DNA from: JAFDVN01 sp035255465
Lineage (GTDB): Bacteria > Acidobacteriota > Holophagae > Holophagales > Holophagaceae
NCBI GenBank assembly: GCA_035255465.1
Contig: DATEZP010000013.1
Location: forward strand, 46,602-110,601
Reading direction: 5' to 3'
Length of the DNA: 64,000 bases
Of this stretch, positions 27,804-36,718 are shown piece by piece. How positions within the stretch are numbered: the first letter of the stretch is position 1; the number at the start of each line of letters is the position of its first letter. The position numbers and the translations under genes are program-made. Under the pieces are notes generated by a model. The model saw only the letters and a list, made by a program, of their open reading frames with translations, was not told the origin of the DNA and ran no database searches.

Positions 27804-29132
27804 TTGTCAGCATCCAGCAAAAAAGTCTTCGTCCTGGACACCAACGTCCTCCTCCACGACCCCAAGGCCATCTTTCACTTCCAGGAACACGACGTCGTAC
27901 TCCCGATCGTGGTCATCGAGGAGATCGATCATTTCAAGAAGGACCAGACGGAAATCGGCCGGAACGCCCGCAACGTCTCCCGCCAGCTGGATCGCCTCCG
28001 CGCCAAGGGCAGCCTGAGCCAGGGCGTCACCACCGACGGGGGCGGCACCCTGCGGGTGGACGTGGACAACCACCCCCTGGACATCGGCATCCTCCGCGAA
28101 GACAAGCACAAGGCGGACAACCAGATCCTCGCTTGCGCCAAGCAGATGCTCAACACGCGGAAGGAGAAGGTCGTCCTCGTCACCAAGGACACCAACCTCC
28201 GCATCAAGGCTGACGCCATCGGCCTCCTGGCCGAGGACTACACCACGGATCGCGTGGAGATGGAGGAGCTCTACACCGGCCACCGCACCTGGGAGGTGGA
28301 TGGCGACCAGGTGGACCTGCTCTTCGACGGCGGGCTCCAGCCCCCCGAGGATCTGGAGTTCAGCCCCAACCAGTTCGTCACCCTGGTGGACAGGGCCAAC
28401 CCCAGCCACACGGCCCTGGGCCGCATGTTCGCCAGCGATGGCCTGCTGCATCCCCTCAAGAAGATCGAGCAGCACCCCTGGGGCATCAAGGCGCGGAACC
28501 GCGAACAGCAGTGCGCCCTGGAGCTGCTGCTGGATGACAGCATCGAAGTGGTCACCCTCGTGGGCAAGGCCGGCACCGGCAAGACCCTGCTCGCCATCGC
28601 GGCGGGCCTGCAGCAGGTGGTGGATGAGGAGCGCTACCACAAGCTGCTCGTGAGCCGCCCCGTGATGCCCATGGGCCGCGACCTGGGCTACCTCCCTGGC
28701 GACATCGACGAGAAGCTGCGCCCCTACATGCAGCCCATCTACGACAACCTCGATTTCATCGTGGCCGCCAACACCGAAGCCCGGCGCCGCTCCTCCATGA
28801 CCGTGGGGCAGCTGGAGGAGGCCGGCTACATCAGCGTGGAACCCCTCACCTACATCCGCGGCCGCAGCATCCCCAACCAGTTGCTCATCGTGGATGAGGC
28901 CCAGAACCTGACCCCCCACGAAGTGAAGACCATCCTCACCCGCGCCGGCGATGGCACGAAGGTCATCTTCACGGGCGACCCCTACCAGATCGACAACCCC
29001 TACGTGGACGCAAGCTCCAATGGGCTCAGCTTTTTGGCCGAAAACTTCAAAAACCAGGCCCTCAGCGGCCACATCACCCTGGTCAAGGGTGAGCGCTCCA
29101 AGCTGGCCGAACTGGCCAGCAACCTCCTCTAG
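27804..29132 (+). CDS. PIN-PhoH family ATPase/RNase
   Basis: 442 residues: an N-terminal PIN nuclease domain (about 7-135; FVLDTNVLLHD supplies the first acidic residues) and a C-terminal PhoH-like P-loop ATPase with GKAGTGKT (254-261) and IVDEAQNLTPHE as Walker B. The fusion corresponds to the YlaK/PhoH2 type, related proteins having ATP-driven RNA unwinding and cleavage activity. The likely start is TTG 27804, 7 bp after a GGAGAG element; no ATG lies near the PIN N-terminus. It heads a small rightward group (hypothetical membrane protein, tyrS, PATAN-SPOR). Confidence 0.92.
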   Translation: MSASSKKVFVLDTNVLLHDPKAIFHFQEHDVVLPIVVIEEIDHFKKDQTEIGRNARNVSRQLDRLRAKGSLSQGVTTDGGGTLRVDVDNHPLDIGILREDKHKADNQILACAKQMLNTRKEKVVLVTKDTNLRIKADAIGLLAEDYTTDRVEMEELYTGHRTWEVDGDQVDLLFDGGLQPPEDLEFSPNQFVTLVDRANPSHTALGRMFASDGLLHPLKKIEQHPWGIKARNREQQCALELLLDDSIEVVTLVGKAGTGKTLLAIAAGLQQVVDEERYHKLLVSRPVMPMGRDLGYLPGDIDEKLRPYMQPIYDNLDFIVAANTEARRRSSMTVGQLEEAGYISVEPLTYIRGRSIPNQLLIVDEAQNLTPHEVKTILTRAGDGTKVIFTGDPYQIDNPYVDASSNGLSFLAENFKNQALSGHITLVKGERSKLAELASNLL

Positions 29133-29140
29133 GAACCCCC

Positions 29141-29695
29141 ATGGCCGATTCGAACTGGAACAGCCCCACCTCACCTGTCGCCCCCAAGGCGGGGATGCCC
29201 CTCTGGGGGAAAATCCTCATCGGCTGCGGGATCGCCCTGCTCCTCGCGCTGGGTTCCTGCGTGGCGGGCGTGGCCTACATCAGCCACAAAGCCAAGCAGG
29301 ATCCCGAGGGCATGAAGAAGTGGGCCATGGGATTCGCCATGGATTTCATCAAACCCGAGTGGGATGACTTCCGGGGCACGGTGGAGCAACTGCGCACCGA
29401 GGAGGGATGCAAGGCGCTCTACAAGGCCCAGCCCGCCCTCGCCAAGCAGTGGAGCACCGTGGATGAATTCCTCAAGGAGGCCCAGGATTGGCGGGATCAG
29501 CTCCCGGAGCTGCCCGCGGAGCCCCCCACGGACCTCCTGGAGAAGAATGAGCTGAGTCTCAACAATCAATTCGGTGGGGAAACCCGGATCGTCTTCCGCA
29601 AGAAGGGCGGCATCCGCATCGAGCTGGTCTGGGACCGCGCCCGGCGGAAGGGCGATTCCAAGCCCCGCCGCCTCCTCCATCTAGAGGTGAGCTGA
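29141..29695 (+). CDS. Hypothetical single-span membrane protein, 184 aa
   Basis: A short Pro/Ser-rich cytoplasmic start is followed by one transmembrane helix (about 24-46, ILIGCGIALLLALGSCVAGVAYI) and a 135-residue domain that is probably extracytoplasmic. The mid-region is helical (KPEWDDFRGTVEQLRTEEGCKALYKAQPALAKQW) and the end is beta-rich (GETRIVFRKKGGIRIELVWDRARR). No family recognised. It has a good AGGAA ribosome binding site and starts 8 bp after the PhoH gene, 32 bp before tyrS. Confidence 0.65.
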   Translation: MADSNWNSPTSPVAPKAGMPLWGKILIGCGIALLLALGSCVAGVAYISHKAKQDPEGMKKWAMGFAMDFIKPEWDDFRGTVEQLRTEEGCKALYKAQPALAKQWSTVDEFLKEAQDWRDQLPELPAEPPTDLLEKNELSLNNQFGGETRIVFRKKGGIRIELVWDRARRKGDSKPRRLLHLEVS

Positions 29696-29727
29696 CAGAA
29701 GGGGCGAGTTTCCGCCATGATTCAGTC

Positions 29728-30927
29728 ATGACGCCTGCTGCTTCCACGGATCAGGCCCTTGAGCTCCTGCTCAAAGGCACGATCACCTGCCATTCCGCCG
29801 ACCAACTTAAAGCCAAGCTCGCCGAGGGCCGACCTCTGCGAATCAAGGCGGGCTTTGATCCCACGGCGCCCGACCTCCACCTGGGCCACGGCGTGCTCAT
29901 CCGCAAGATGGCCCAGTTCCAGAAGCTGGGCCACGAGGTCACCTTCCTCATCGGCGACTTCACGGGCCTCATCGGCGATCCCACCGGCAAGAAGGCCACC
30001 CGCCCTCCCCTCACCCGGGACGAGGTGCTGGCCAACGCGGAGACCTACAAACACCAGGTCTTCAAGCTCCTGGATCCCGCGAAAACGAAGATCCGCTTCA
30101 ACAGTGAATGGTTCGGCGACCTCAAGGGCGAGCAGTGGATCCGCCTGGCCTCCCGCTTCACCGTGGCCCAGATGCTGGAGCGCAACGATTTCCAGAAGCG
30201 CCTGAACGCCAACGAGCCCATCGCGCTTCACGAGCTGCTCTACCCCATCGTGCAGGCCTACGATTCCGTGGCCCTGCAAGCCGACGTGGAGCTGGGCGGC
30301 AATGATCAGCTCTTCAACCTCATGCAGGGCCGCATCCTGCAGGAGGCCTCGGGCCAAAAGCCCCAGGTGGTCCTCACCGTCCCCCTGCTCGTGGGCCTGG
30401 ATGGCACCGAGAAGATGTCCAAATCCCTGGGCAACTACATCGGGTTCCTCGAGGAACCGGACACCCAGTTCGGCAAGGCCATGAGCATCAGCGACGCCCT
30501 CATGTGGGATTGGTACCTCCTCCTCACGGACCTCCTGCCCGCCGAGATCGCCGCCCTCAAGCAGGGCCACCCCATGGACGCCAAGAAGGGGCTCGCCAAG
30601 CGCATCGTGGCCGACTTCCATGGCCAAGAGGCCGCCGAACGGGCCCTGGAATCCTGGATCCGCCGCTTCTCCGAGCGCAAGACCGACGACGCCCCCGAGG
30701 TGGAAGTGCCCGCCACGGACGGCGAAATCCCCCTGACCCGCCTCCTCATGGAACGGGGGCTCGCCCCCTCCCGCAAGGAGGCCGAGCGCCTCATCAGCCA
30801 GGGCGCGGTGAGCCTGGACGGTCAAAAGGTCTCGGATCCCTCCTTCCGCCTCGCCCTCAAGGCCTCCATGGAACTGCTGGTGAAGGTCGGCAAGCTGAAG
30901 CTGGAACGGTGGAAGGTGAAGCCATGA
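29728..30927 (+). CDS. tyrS: Tyrosyl-tRNA synthetase
   Basis: Charges tRNA-Tyr. The 399-residue class I synthetase has the HIGH-equivalent HLGHG (about 51-55), KMSKS (229-233) and a C-terminal S4 RNA-binding domain (about 330-395: TRLLMERGLAPSRKEAERLISQGAVSLDGQ). The IKAGFDPTAPDLHLGH opening marks the TyrZ/TyrS2 branch rather than the E. coli-type TyrS. Start ATG 29728. Its stop overlaps the start of the PATAN-SPOR gene (ATGA), an unusual but clear translational coupling. Confidence 0.95.
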   Translation: MTPAASTDQALELLLKGTITCHSADQLKAKLAEGRPLRIKAGFDPTAPDLHLGHGVLIRKMAQFQKLGHEVTFLIGDFTGLIGDPTGKKATRPPLTRDEVLANAETYKHQVFKLLDPAKTKIRFNSEWFGDLKGEQWIRLASRFTVAQMLERNDFQKRLNANEPIALHELLYPIVQAYDSVALQADVELGGNDQLFNLMQGRILQEASGQKPQVVLTVPLLVGLDGTEKMSKSLGNYIGFLEEPDTQFGKAMSISDALMWDWYLLLTDLLPAEIAALKQGHPMDAKKGLAKRIVADFHGQEAAERALESWIRRFSERKTDDAPEVEVPATDGEIPLTRLLMERGLAPSRKEAERLISQGAVSLDGQKVSDPSFRLALKASMELLVKVGKLKLERWKVKP

Positions 30928-32549
30928 GCCTGCTGGCCCTCCAGGACATCTTCCTCCGCCACCGGGAACGCCGATCGGGCGTCTGGAAGGTCGGCGACGA
31001 CCCCAGCCGCACCCTCTTCATGGATTCCGGCGACATCGTCTTCGCCCAGAGCACCGCGGCCGAGGACCGCCTCACCGCCATCCTCGTGGAGAAGGGCAAG
31101 CTCACCCAGGCCCAGCTCGACTACGCCATGGCCAACCTCAAGCCGGGCCTCTCCATCGGCAAGAACCTCATCGAAATGGGCTTCATCACCCAGCGGGATC
31201 TCCTGGACACCGCCCGGTCCCAGGTGGAGCGCATCGCCTGGGGCGCCATGGCCACCCTGGAGGCTGCGCCGACCTTCGAGGCCAAAGAGCTGGAACCCAC
31301 CGTGGTGCGGCTCCCCCTGGACACCCCCTCCATGCTGCTGGCCGGCCTGCTGAACCTCCGCAGCCGGGAGGCGGTGCTCGACCTGCTGGGGCCCCTGAAT
31401 CAGGTGGTGGTCCTGGAGGGGCGACGGGTGCACGAACTCCAGCTTCCCCAGGATTTAGCCAAGACCCTTCCAATGCTTGACGGCAGCAGGACGCTCCTGG
31501 AACTCAGCCGAGAAGGCGGTGTGGAGCCCTTCCGCCTGGGTGCCTTCAGCCTCTATTTAAAGATGATGGGCTGGGCGCGCCTCCACGAACTCCCCCCCTT
31601 GGATCGAGGCGCCCTGGATCGCGCCCTGACCCCTGAGCCCGAGGCCCTCAGCGAGGCCCTTCCCCCCGCGGCGCCCGAACCGGCACCCACCTTGATCGCG
31701 GCCATCGAGGCCAGCCAACTGCCCACCACCAACCTCGACCATCTGGCGCACGCCCTGGATCAGCTTCCGGCCATCCCGGAGCCCATGCCCACTCCGGCCC
31801 TGCCCCTGGCGCCCTTTCCCGAAGAGGATGAGGAACCGCGCCTCCAGATCCACGAAGGGAGCACGACCCCCGTGGTGCCGCCTCCTTCTCTGCAGGCCCC
31901 CTCCTCCATGACCCAGCCCGGGAAGCTGCGGTGGATCCTCGTCGCCTGCCTGATCCCCCTGGCCGCCTTCGCCCTCTGGCGGTGGCGGACCAGTGCCAGG
32001 CCCGCGCCCCAGGCAAGCGTTCCCATCGACACACAACCCAAGCCCACCCAGCCGACCCCTCCACCGGAGAAGCCCGAGGTGAAGGTTCCAGACAAGGTTG
32101 AAATCCAGCCCATCCAAGACCCTCCTGCCGATCAGCCTAAGCAATCTGAAACCAAAGAATTCCACACAAAAGCTCAACCCCTGAAAACGGAATCTTTCGG
32201 ATTGAAGGATCGCCTGGCCAGCCTCCGGGCCGGAGATCTGGCCTTGGCCGAGCGCCAGGGCGCCTTGCACTTGAAATCCCTCAAGGCGGGCACCTGGACC
32301 CTCCGCCTCGAAGTGGCCTGCCTTCCCGCCACCGTCCAGCGGGCGGCGGACATGCTCGGAGGCGATCCGGATGTGTGGGTGCTCCCCATGCGCATGCGCG
32401 ATGGAAAGAGCTGCCATCAGGTGATGCTTGGTAATTTCCATTCCGAGGCCGCGGCCGAGAAGGCCGCGAAGAAGCTGCCGGCGGCCTTCCACGCCCCCGG
32501 GAACAAGCCTAAAGCCTTCCGCCTCGACCAGATCCCGGATAAGCAATAA
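30924..32549 (+). CDS. DUF4388/PATAN - transmembrane - SPOR domain protein
   Basis: 541 residues in three parts. The N-terminal part (about 1-230) resembles the DUF4388 (PATAN) domain: SGVWKVGDDPSRTLFMDSGDIVFAQS, then GKLTQAQLDYAMANL and GFITQRDLLDTARSQV helices. A low-complexity Pro/Ala/Glu region follows, then one membrane span at about 334-353 (WILVACLIPLAAFALWRW) and a Pro/Lys-rich periplasmic linker. The C-terminus (about 440-535) has the SPOR shape, ending VWVLPMRMRDGKSCHQVMLGNFHSEAAAEKAAKKLP. SPOR domains bind denuded septal peptidoglycan. PATAN domains are linked to signalling and motility in delta-proteobacteria and cyanobacteria. Start ATG 30924 is coupled to tyrS. The function is inferred only from domains. 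Confidence 0.8.
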   Translation: MSLLALQDIFLRHRERRSGVWKVGDDPSRTLFMDSGDIVFAQSTAAEDRLTAILVEKGKLTQAQLDYAMANLKPGLSIGKNLIEMGFITQRDLLDTARSQVERIAWGAMATLEAAPTFEAKELEPTVVRLPLDTPSMLLAGLLNLRSREAVLDLLGPLNQVVVLEGRRVHELQLPQDLAKTLPMLDGSRTLLELSREGGVEPFRLGAFSLYLKMMGWARLHELPPLDRGALDRALTPEPEALSEALPPAAPEPAPTLIAAIEASQLPTTNLDHLAHALDQLPAIPEPMPTPALPLAPFPEEDEEPRLQIHEGSTTPVVPPPSLQAPSSMTQPGKLRWILVACLIPLAAFALWRWRTSARPAPQASVPIDTQPKPTQPTPPPEKPEVKVPDKVEIQPIQDPPADQPKQSETKEFHTKAQPLKTESFGLKDRLASLRAGDLALAERQGALHLKSLKAGTWTLRLEVACLPATVQRAADMLGGDPDVWVLPMRMRDGKSCHQVMLGNFHSEAAAEKAAKKLPAAFHAPGNKPKAFRLDQIPDKQ

Positions 32550-32562
32550 CCGAAAACAAACA

Positions 32563-32651
32563 TTAAACATATGCTGCAATACTCCTATAAATTCTCAAAC
32601 CATAGGACTTGCAGTATTTTTAATAGACAAGCATAAAAATCACGATATACT
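32563..32651 (+). promoter_or_regulatory. AT-rich promoter region upstream of rlpA
   Basis: The best candidate is TAGACA (32624-32629), a 16-base spacer, then TATACT (32646-32651). A second possibility upstream is TTAAAC (32563-32568), 17 bases, TATAAA (32586-32591). The AT content is far above that of neighbouring DNA. Confidence 0.55.
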
Positions 32652-32822
32652 CGGGAACGAGGATGCGAGGCATGGATGCGCATCCCTTCCTGGAGTTCCA
32701 TGGTTTCTTTGTCTACCCCCACCAACTGGAGCAGGACCTGTGCGGTCTGGATCGAGGAGATCCGTGTCGCATTCGAGCCTCCCGCCCCAGTCCCCGTCGG
32801 AACCGGTGGGTTCCTGCGGTCC

Positions 32823-33548
32823 ATGCGGAAGGGCACGACCCTGCTCGCGGTGGGCGTGTCCCTGAGCTTCACCCTGCACTGCACCCGACCGCCGGTGGTC
32901 TCGGGGGGTTCCCGATCCTCCAACGCCCGGAAGTCCGGCGCTTCGACCTCGGGCATGGTCTTCGAGGAAGAGGGCCTGGCCAGCTGGTACGGCGGCAATG
33001 GCGATGGTTTCGAGGGCAAGCCCACGGCCAACGGCGAAAGCTTCGACCCCGAAGCCCTCACCGCCGCCCACAAGACCCTCCCCTTGGGTTCCATCCTCGA
33101 AGTCGAAAACCTCGATAACGGCAAGAAGGTGCTCGTCCGGGTCAATGACCGGGGCCCCTTCGTGAAGGGTCGGATCCTGGATCTCTCCCGCCGGGGCGCC
33201 AAACAGCTCGGCTTCATGGGCCAGGGCACGGCTCAAGTGCGCATCCGCACCGTGGATGGCCTGGGCAACCCCGCCCCCATCGATGAGGCCCTGGAGAAGG
33301 GCAACCCCTACGTGGTGCAGGTGGCCGCCCTCACGGATCCCCGCAACATCGAGGCCCTTCGCCGGGAGCTGGAGCCGGGCTTCGCTCCCATCAGCATCCA
33401 GGACGCCTTCATGAAGGATGGCCGGGAAGTGAAGCGGGTCCGGGTGGGTGCCTACACCTCCCGGAACGACGCCGAGAAGGCCGCCAACGACCTGGCCCGC
33501 CGGCTGAAGGATCGGGGCGTGGAGCCCTTCATCACCCGGAAGCGCTAA
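32823..33548 (+). CDS. rlpA: RlpA-like septal ring lytic transglycosylase with SPOR domain
   Basis: 241 residues from ATG 32823: a hydrophobic export signal (about 5-18), then the double-psi beta-barrel catalytic domain (GLASWYGGNGDGFEGKPTANGE, NLDNGKKVLVRVNDRGPF with the conserved Asp), and a C-terminal SPOR domain (YVVQVAALTDPRNIEAL...VRVGAYTSRNDAEKAANDL). RlpA cleaves peptide-free glycan strands at the septum. The Cys in SFTLHC is not a good lipobox (His at -1), so lipidation is doubtful. An in-frame ATG at 32676 has a better-placed GAGG and lies 25 bp after the promoter's -10; it would add 49 residues lacking family similarity. Two SPOR-domain genes stand side by side here. Confidence 0.85.
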   Translation: MRKGTTLLAVGVSLSFTLHCTRPPVVSGGSRSSNARKSGASTSGMVFEEEGLASWYGGNGDGFEGKPTANGESFDPEALTAAHKTLPLGSILEVENLDNGKKVLVRVNDRGPFVKGRILDLSRRGAKQLGFMGQGTAQVRIRTVDGLGNPAPIDEALEKGNPYVVQVAALTDPRNIEALRRELEPGFAPISIQDAFMKDGREVKRVRVGAYTSRNDAEKAANDLARRLKDRGVEPFITRKR

Positions 33549-33558
33549 GCTGGCTTCC

Positions 33559-34269
33559 ATGCCCGAGCGTTCCACGTACCTGGTGATCCCGGCCGGCGGC
33601 CGCGGGCTGCGCATGGGGGGAGGCGTCCCCAAGCAGTTCCGGGAGTGGCATGGTCGGCCCCTGCTGCTGGCCACCCTCGAAGCCTTCTTCCAGCCTGGCA
33701 TGCCGACCCTCGCCGGGGTGGCCCTGGCCGTCCCCCCCGGTCGCATCGAGGAAGTGGGGGCCTGGAGCCTTCCGTGCCCGCTCCACGTGGTCGTGGGTGG
33801 AGAATCCCGACAGGACAGCGTGGCCGCGGCCCTGGCCGCCCTGCCTGATGATCCTGAAGCGGCCGTGCTCATCCACGATGGCGTGCGCCCCTTTCCTCCG
33901 GTCGCCCCGATCCAGTCCGCTTTGGAAGCCCTCACCACCTGGGATGGGGCCCTGCTGGGCGAGCCCTCCACGGATACCCTCAAACGGGTGGGCCCCGAGG
34001 GCCAGGTGCTCGGCACGGAACCCCGGGAAACCCTCTACCGCGCCCAGACCCCCCAGGTGGCTCGGCTTGCCACCTGGCGCAGCGCCTTTAGGGCCGCCCA
34101 TGAGGCCGGCATCCAGGCCACCGATGATGTGGCCCTCCTGGAGCGGCTCGGCCTGAGGGTGCTGATGGTGGTGAGCCCCGCCAGCAACCTCAAGGTCACC
34201 ACCCCCGAGGATTGGGCCCGCCTCGCGCCACAGGGTGTGGTGAGCCGACCCACGATCTCCGAACTCTAA
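33559..34269 (+). CDS. ispD: 2-C-methyl-D-erythritol 4-phosphate cytidylyltransferase
   Basis: Forms CDP-ME from CTP and MEP in the non-mevalonate isoprenoid pathway. The 236-residue protein has the nucleotide-binding loop VIPAGGRGLRMGGGVPKQF, VVGGESRQDSVAAAL, IHDGVRPF and the C-terminal TDDVALLERLGLRV. The usual Lys of the CTP loop is provided by PKQF. It starts 10 bp after rlpA and is probably cotranscribed. Downstream is the lpxC promoter. The usual partner ispF is not in the window. Confidence 0.93.
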   Translation: MPERSTYLVIPAGGRGLRMGGGVPKQFREWHGRPLLLATLEAFFQPGMPTLAGVALAVPPGRIEEVGAWSLPCPLHVVVGGESRQDSVAAALAALPDDPEAAVLIHDGVRPFPPVAPIQSALEALTTWDGALLGEPSTDTLKRVGPEGQVLGTEPRETLYRAQTPQVARLATWRSAFRAAHEAGIQATDDVALLERLGLRVLMVVSPASNLKVTTPEDWARLAPQGVVSRPTISEL

Positions 34270-34297
34270 ATCAACGACATCATTATTATTAACAATA

Positions 34298-34327
34298 TTT
34301 ACAAAATGGCACAGAACAGGCTTATAC
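34298..34327 (+). promoter_or_regulatory. Putative sigma-70-type promoter of lpxC
   Basis: TTTACA (34298-34303), an 18-base spacer and TTATAC (34322-34327), in the AT-rich 75-bp gap between ispD and lpxC. The lpxC start codon lies 17 bases past the -10. Confidence 0.55.
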
Positions 34328-34343
34328 CTCGCCAGAGGTAGCT

Positions 34344-35267
34344 GTGTCCCGTTCCCGTGTTCCCCAGACCCTGAGCCGCGAGATCACGATCTCGGGTCGG
34401 GGCCTGCACGGCAACCAGCCCTGCGAAGTCCGCCTCGTTCCGGTGGATCAGCCCATGGGTCTCACCTTCGTCCACCTGACGAGCGGCGTCGAGATCCCGG
34501 TGCGGGCTTCCTACGTCGGGGACATCCAGCTGGCCACCACCCTGGTGAAGGATGGGGTCCGCCTGCAGACCATCGAACACCTCCTCTCCGCCCTCATGGG
34601 CTTGGAAGTGGAGCACCTCCGCATCGAAGTGCGCGGCGAGGGCCTGGACACCGAACTCCCCATCCTCGATGGCAGTGCCGCCCCCTGGGTGGAAGCCATT
34701 CTCCGCGCTGGCGTGCAGGGCCTCGACGGCTCCCGCCGGTTCATCAAGGTCACCAAGCCCGTAGAAGTGCGCCAGGGCGAGAAGTGGATCCGCGTGTCCC
34801 CCTTCGAGGGCTTCCGCATCCGCTACACCATCGACTTCCCCATCCCCGCCCTGGGCCGCCAGAGCCGCGAGCTGAGCCTCACCCCCGAGAAGTACCGCCG
34901 GGAAGTGGGCCAGGCCCGCACCTTCTGCCTGGAGCACGAGATCGAGTACATGCGCTCCAAGGGCCTCGCCCTCGGCGGCAGCCTCGACAACGCGGTGGTC
35001 TACGGCGCCAACGGCCCGCTCAACGATGGCTTGCGCTACGAAGATGAGGCCGTGCGCCACAAGATGCTCGATCTGGTGGGTGACTTGGCGCTGCTGGGCG
35101 CACCCCTCATGGGCCTCGTGGAAGTCCACGCCGGCGGCCATGCCATGCACGTCGCCCTCTGCCAGGCCCTGCTCTCGGACGTCCGTGCCTGGGCCTGGGT
35201 GGAAGCCGAGGACGTGGCGCCCCGCGCCAAGGCATTCTTCCAGCCCCTGCAGCCCGCCTACGCCTGA
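34344..35267 (+). CDS. lpxC: UDP-3-O-acyl-N-acetylglucosamine deacetylase
   Basis: First committed step of lipid A synthesis; its presence shows a Gram-negative envelope. The 307-residue zinc enzyme has the ligands His in TIEHLLSALMG, and His and Asp in HKMLDLVGDLALLG, with the general acid His in VHAGGHAMH. It opens with SREITISGRGLHGNQPCEV, the typical N-terminus. The start is GTG 34344 behind an AGAGG element. It has its own promoter-like sequence and is followed after 65 bp by the histidine operon. There is no fabZ fusion of the kind seen in Bacteroidetes, where LpxC is joined to FabZ. Confidence 0.95.
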   Translation: MSRSRVPQTLSREITISGRGLHGNQPCEVRLVPVDQPMGLTFVHLTSGVEIPVRASYVGDIQLATTLVKDGVRLQTIEHLLSALMGLEVEHLRIEVRGEGLDTELPILDGSAAPWVEAILRAGVQGLDGSRRFIKVTKPVEVRQGEKWIRVSPFEGFRIRYTIDFPIPALGRQSRELSLTPEKYRREVGQARTFCLEHEIEYMRSKGLALGGSLDNAVVYGANGPLNDGLRYEDEAVRHKMLDLVGDLALLGAPLMGLVEVHAGGHAMHVALCQALLSDVRAWAWVEAEDVAPRAKAFFQPLQPAYA

Positions 35268-35332
35268 TAAGTTACACAGCGATGGCGAAGGGCCGAGGGG
35301 CCCTGCCAATCTCCTGAGTTCACGCCCCCGAG

Positions 35333-36661
35333 GTGTTCCGGTGTTACTTCATCTCCCCCAGTCTCCTAGGTAACGACGCCCAACGGTCGGCGCTGCTGAC
35401 CGGGCTTTCCAGGGATCCGGACGTGGAGGTGAACACCCAACGGGTGGTCGCCGACATCCTGGCGGATGTGCGGGCCCACGGCCTCGAGGCGGTGTTGGAA
35501 GCGACCCGCCGCTACGACGGCCTCGCCTTGGATGGGGACGCATTGCGGGTTTCCCCTGCGGCCATGGCGGAGGCCTTGAGCCGCCTGGAATCCGAACGCC
35601 CGGCCTTGGTGGTTGCGCTGAAGGAGCTCATCGGCGGGGTGCGCAGCTTCGCCCGCGCCCAGCGCGAAAGCCTGCGGGATCTCACCCTGCCGCTGGCCCA
35701 GGGCGGCACCGTGGGGGAGCGGTGGGTGCCCCTCCAATCCGTGGGCGTCTATGTGCCCGGCGGCCGGGCCTTTTACCCCTCCACCTTCGCCATGACGGTG
35801 ATCCCCGCCCAGGAAGCGGGCGTGCGCCGCATCGTGGCCCTGACGCCGCCCCGGCCCGAGGGCGTGGACCCCCTGATCCTGGCCACGGCCCACCTCCTGG
35901 GCGTGGATGAGCTGCTCACCCTGGGCGGCGCCCAGGCCGTAGCCTGGATGGCCTTCGGCGAAGGCGTCGACCTCATCGCGGGCCCCGGCAACCGCTTCGT
36001 GGCCGAAGCCAAACGGCAGCTGGTGGGCACCGTGGGCATCGATAGCGTGGCGGGCCCCACGGAGCTGCTCATCCTCGCCGATGCCAGCGCCGATCCCGCC
36101 TGGCTGGCCGAGGATCTGCTCGCCCAGGCCGAACACGATCCCGATGCCGCCGCTGTGCTGGTGAGCGCCGACGCCCACCTCCTCCAGGCCGTGGCCTTCG
36201 AGTTGCGCACCCGCGCCGAGGCCTCGCCCCGCCGCGCCATCCTGGAACAGAGCCTCGCCCGCTTCGGTCGCCTGGTGCAGGCGGACCGCGCCCAAGCCCT
36301 CGCCTTCGCCCAGGCCTGGGCGCCCGAACACCTCCAACTCTGCGTGGCGGATCCCGAAGCCTGGCTGCCCGAACTGACCACCGCCGCGGCGGTGTTCCTG
36401 GGCGCCGCCAGCGCCGAGGCCTTCGGCGACTACGGCCTCGGGCCCAATCACGTGCTACCGACCCTGCGCAGCGCCCGGTTCTCCTCGCCCTTGGGCGTAG
36501 CCACCTGCATGAAGCGCCAGAGCGTGCTTCGCCTCTCCGCCGCCGATGCCGCCGCCGCCGCCCCCTGGGTGGCCGAGCTGGCCACCGCCGAAGGTCTGCA
36601 TCACCATGGCGCGAGCGCCCAGCTCCGCGCCCATGCCCATTCCCCCGCCGCCGGCGCCTGA
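35333..36661 (+). CDS. hisD: Histidinol dehydrogenase
   Basis: Oxidises histidinol to histidine in two NAD-dependent steps. The 442-residue protein has YVPGGRAFYPSTFAMTVIPAQEAGV, EGVDLIAGPGNRFVAEAKRQLVG, DSVAGPTELLILAD and the zinc/catalytic segments QAEHDPDAAAVLVS and GPNHVLPT. GTG 35333 is the only start that keeps the full N-terminus; no strong SD is evident. It is the first gene of an apparently complete his operon. No his-leader attenuator (run of His codons plus terminator) is visible in the 65 bp before it. Confidence 0.94.
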   Translation: MFRCYFISPSLLGNDAQRSALLTGLSRDPDVEVNTQRVVADILADVRAHGLEAVLEATRRYDGLALDGDALRVSPAAMAEALSRLESERPALVVALKELIGGVRSFARAQRESLRDLTLPLAQGGTVGERWVPLQSVGVYVPGGRAFYPSTFAMTVIPAQEAGVRRIVALTPPRPEGVDPLILATAHLLGVDELLTLGGAQAVAWMAFGEGVDLIAGPGNRFVAEAKRQLVGTVGIDSVAGPTELLILADASADPAWLAEDLLAQAEHDPDAAAVLVSADAHLLQAVAFELRTRAEASPRRAILEQSLARFGRLVQADRAQALAFAQAWAPEHLQLCVADPEAWLPELTTAAAVFLGAASAEAFGDYGLGPNHVLPTLRSARFSSPLGVATCMKRQSVLRLSAADAAAAAPWVAELATAEGLHHHGASAQLRAHAHSPAAGA

Positions 36662-36718
36662 TCCCCCCCACCCGCCGGCGGACCCGCTTCTTGGACTTCC
36701 CAAGGAGCCGCCGATCCA

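Noticed and set aside
35268..35332. Histidine leader attenuator before hisD
   Set aside because: No His-codon run and only a 6-bp stem (35289-35304) without a T-tract.
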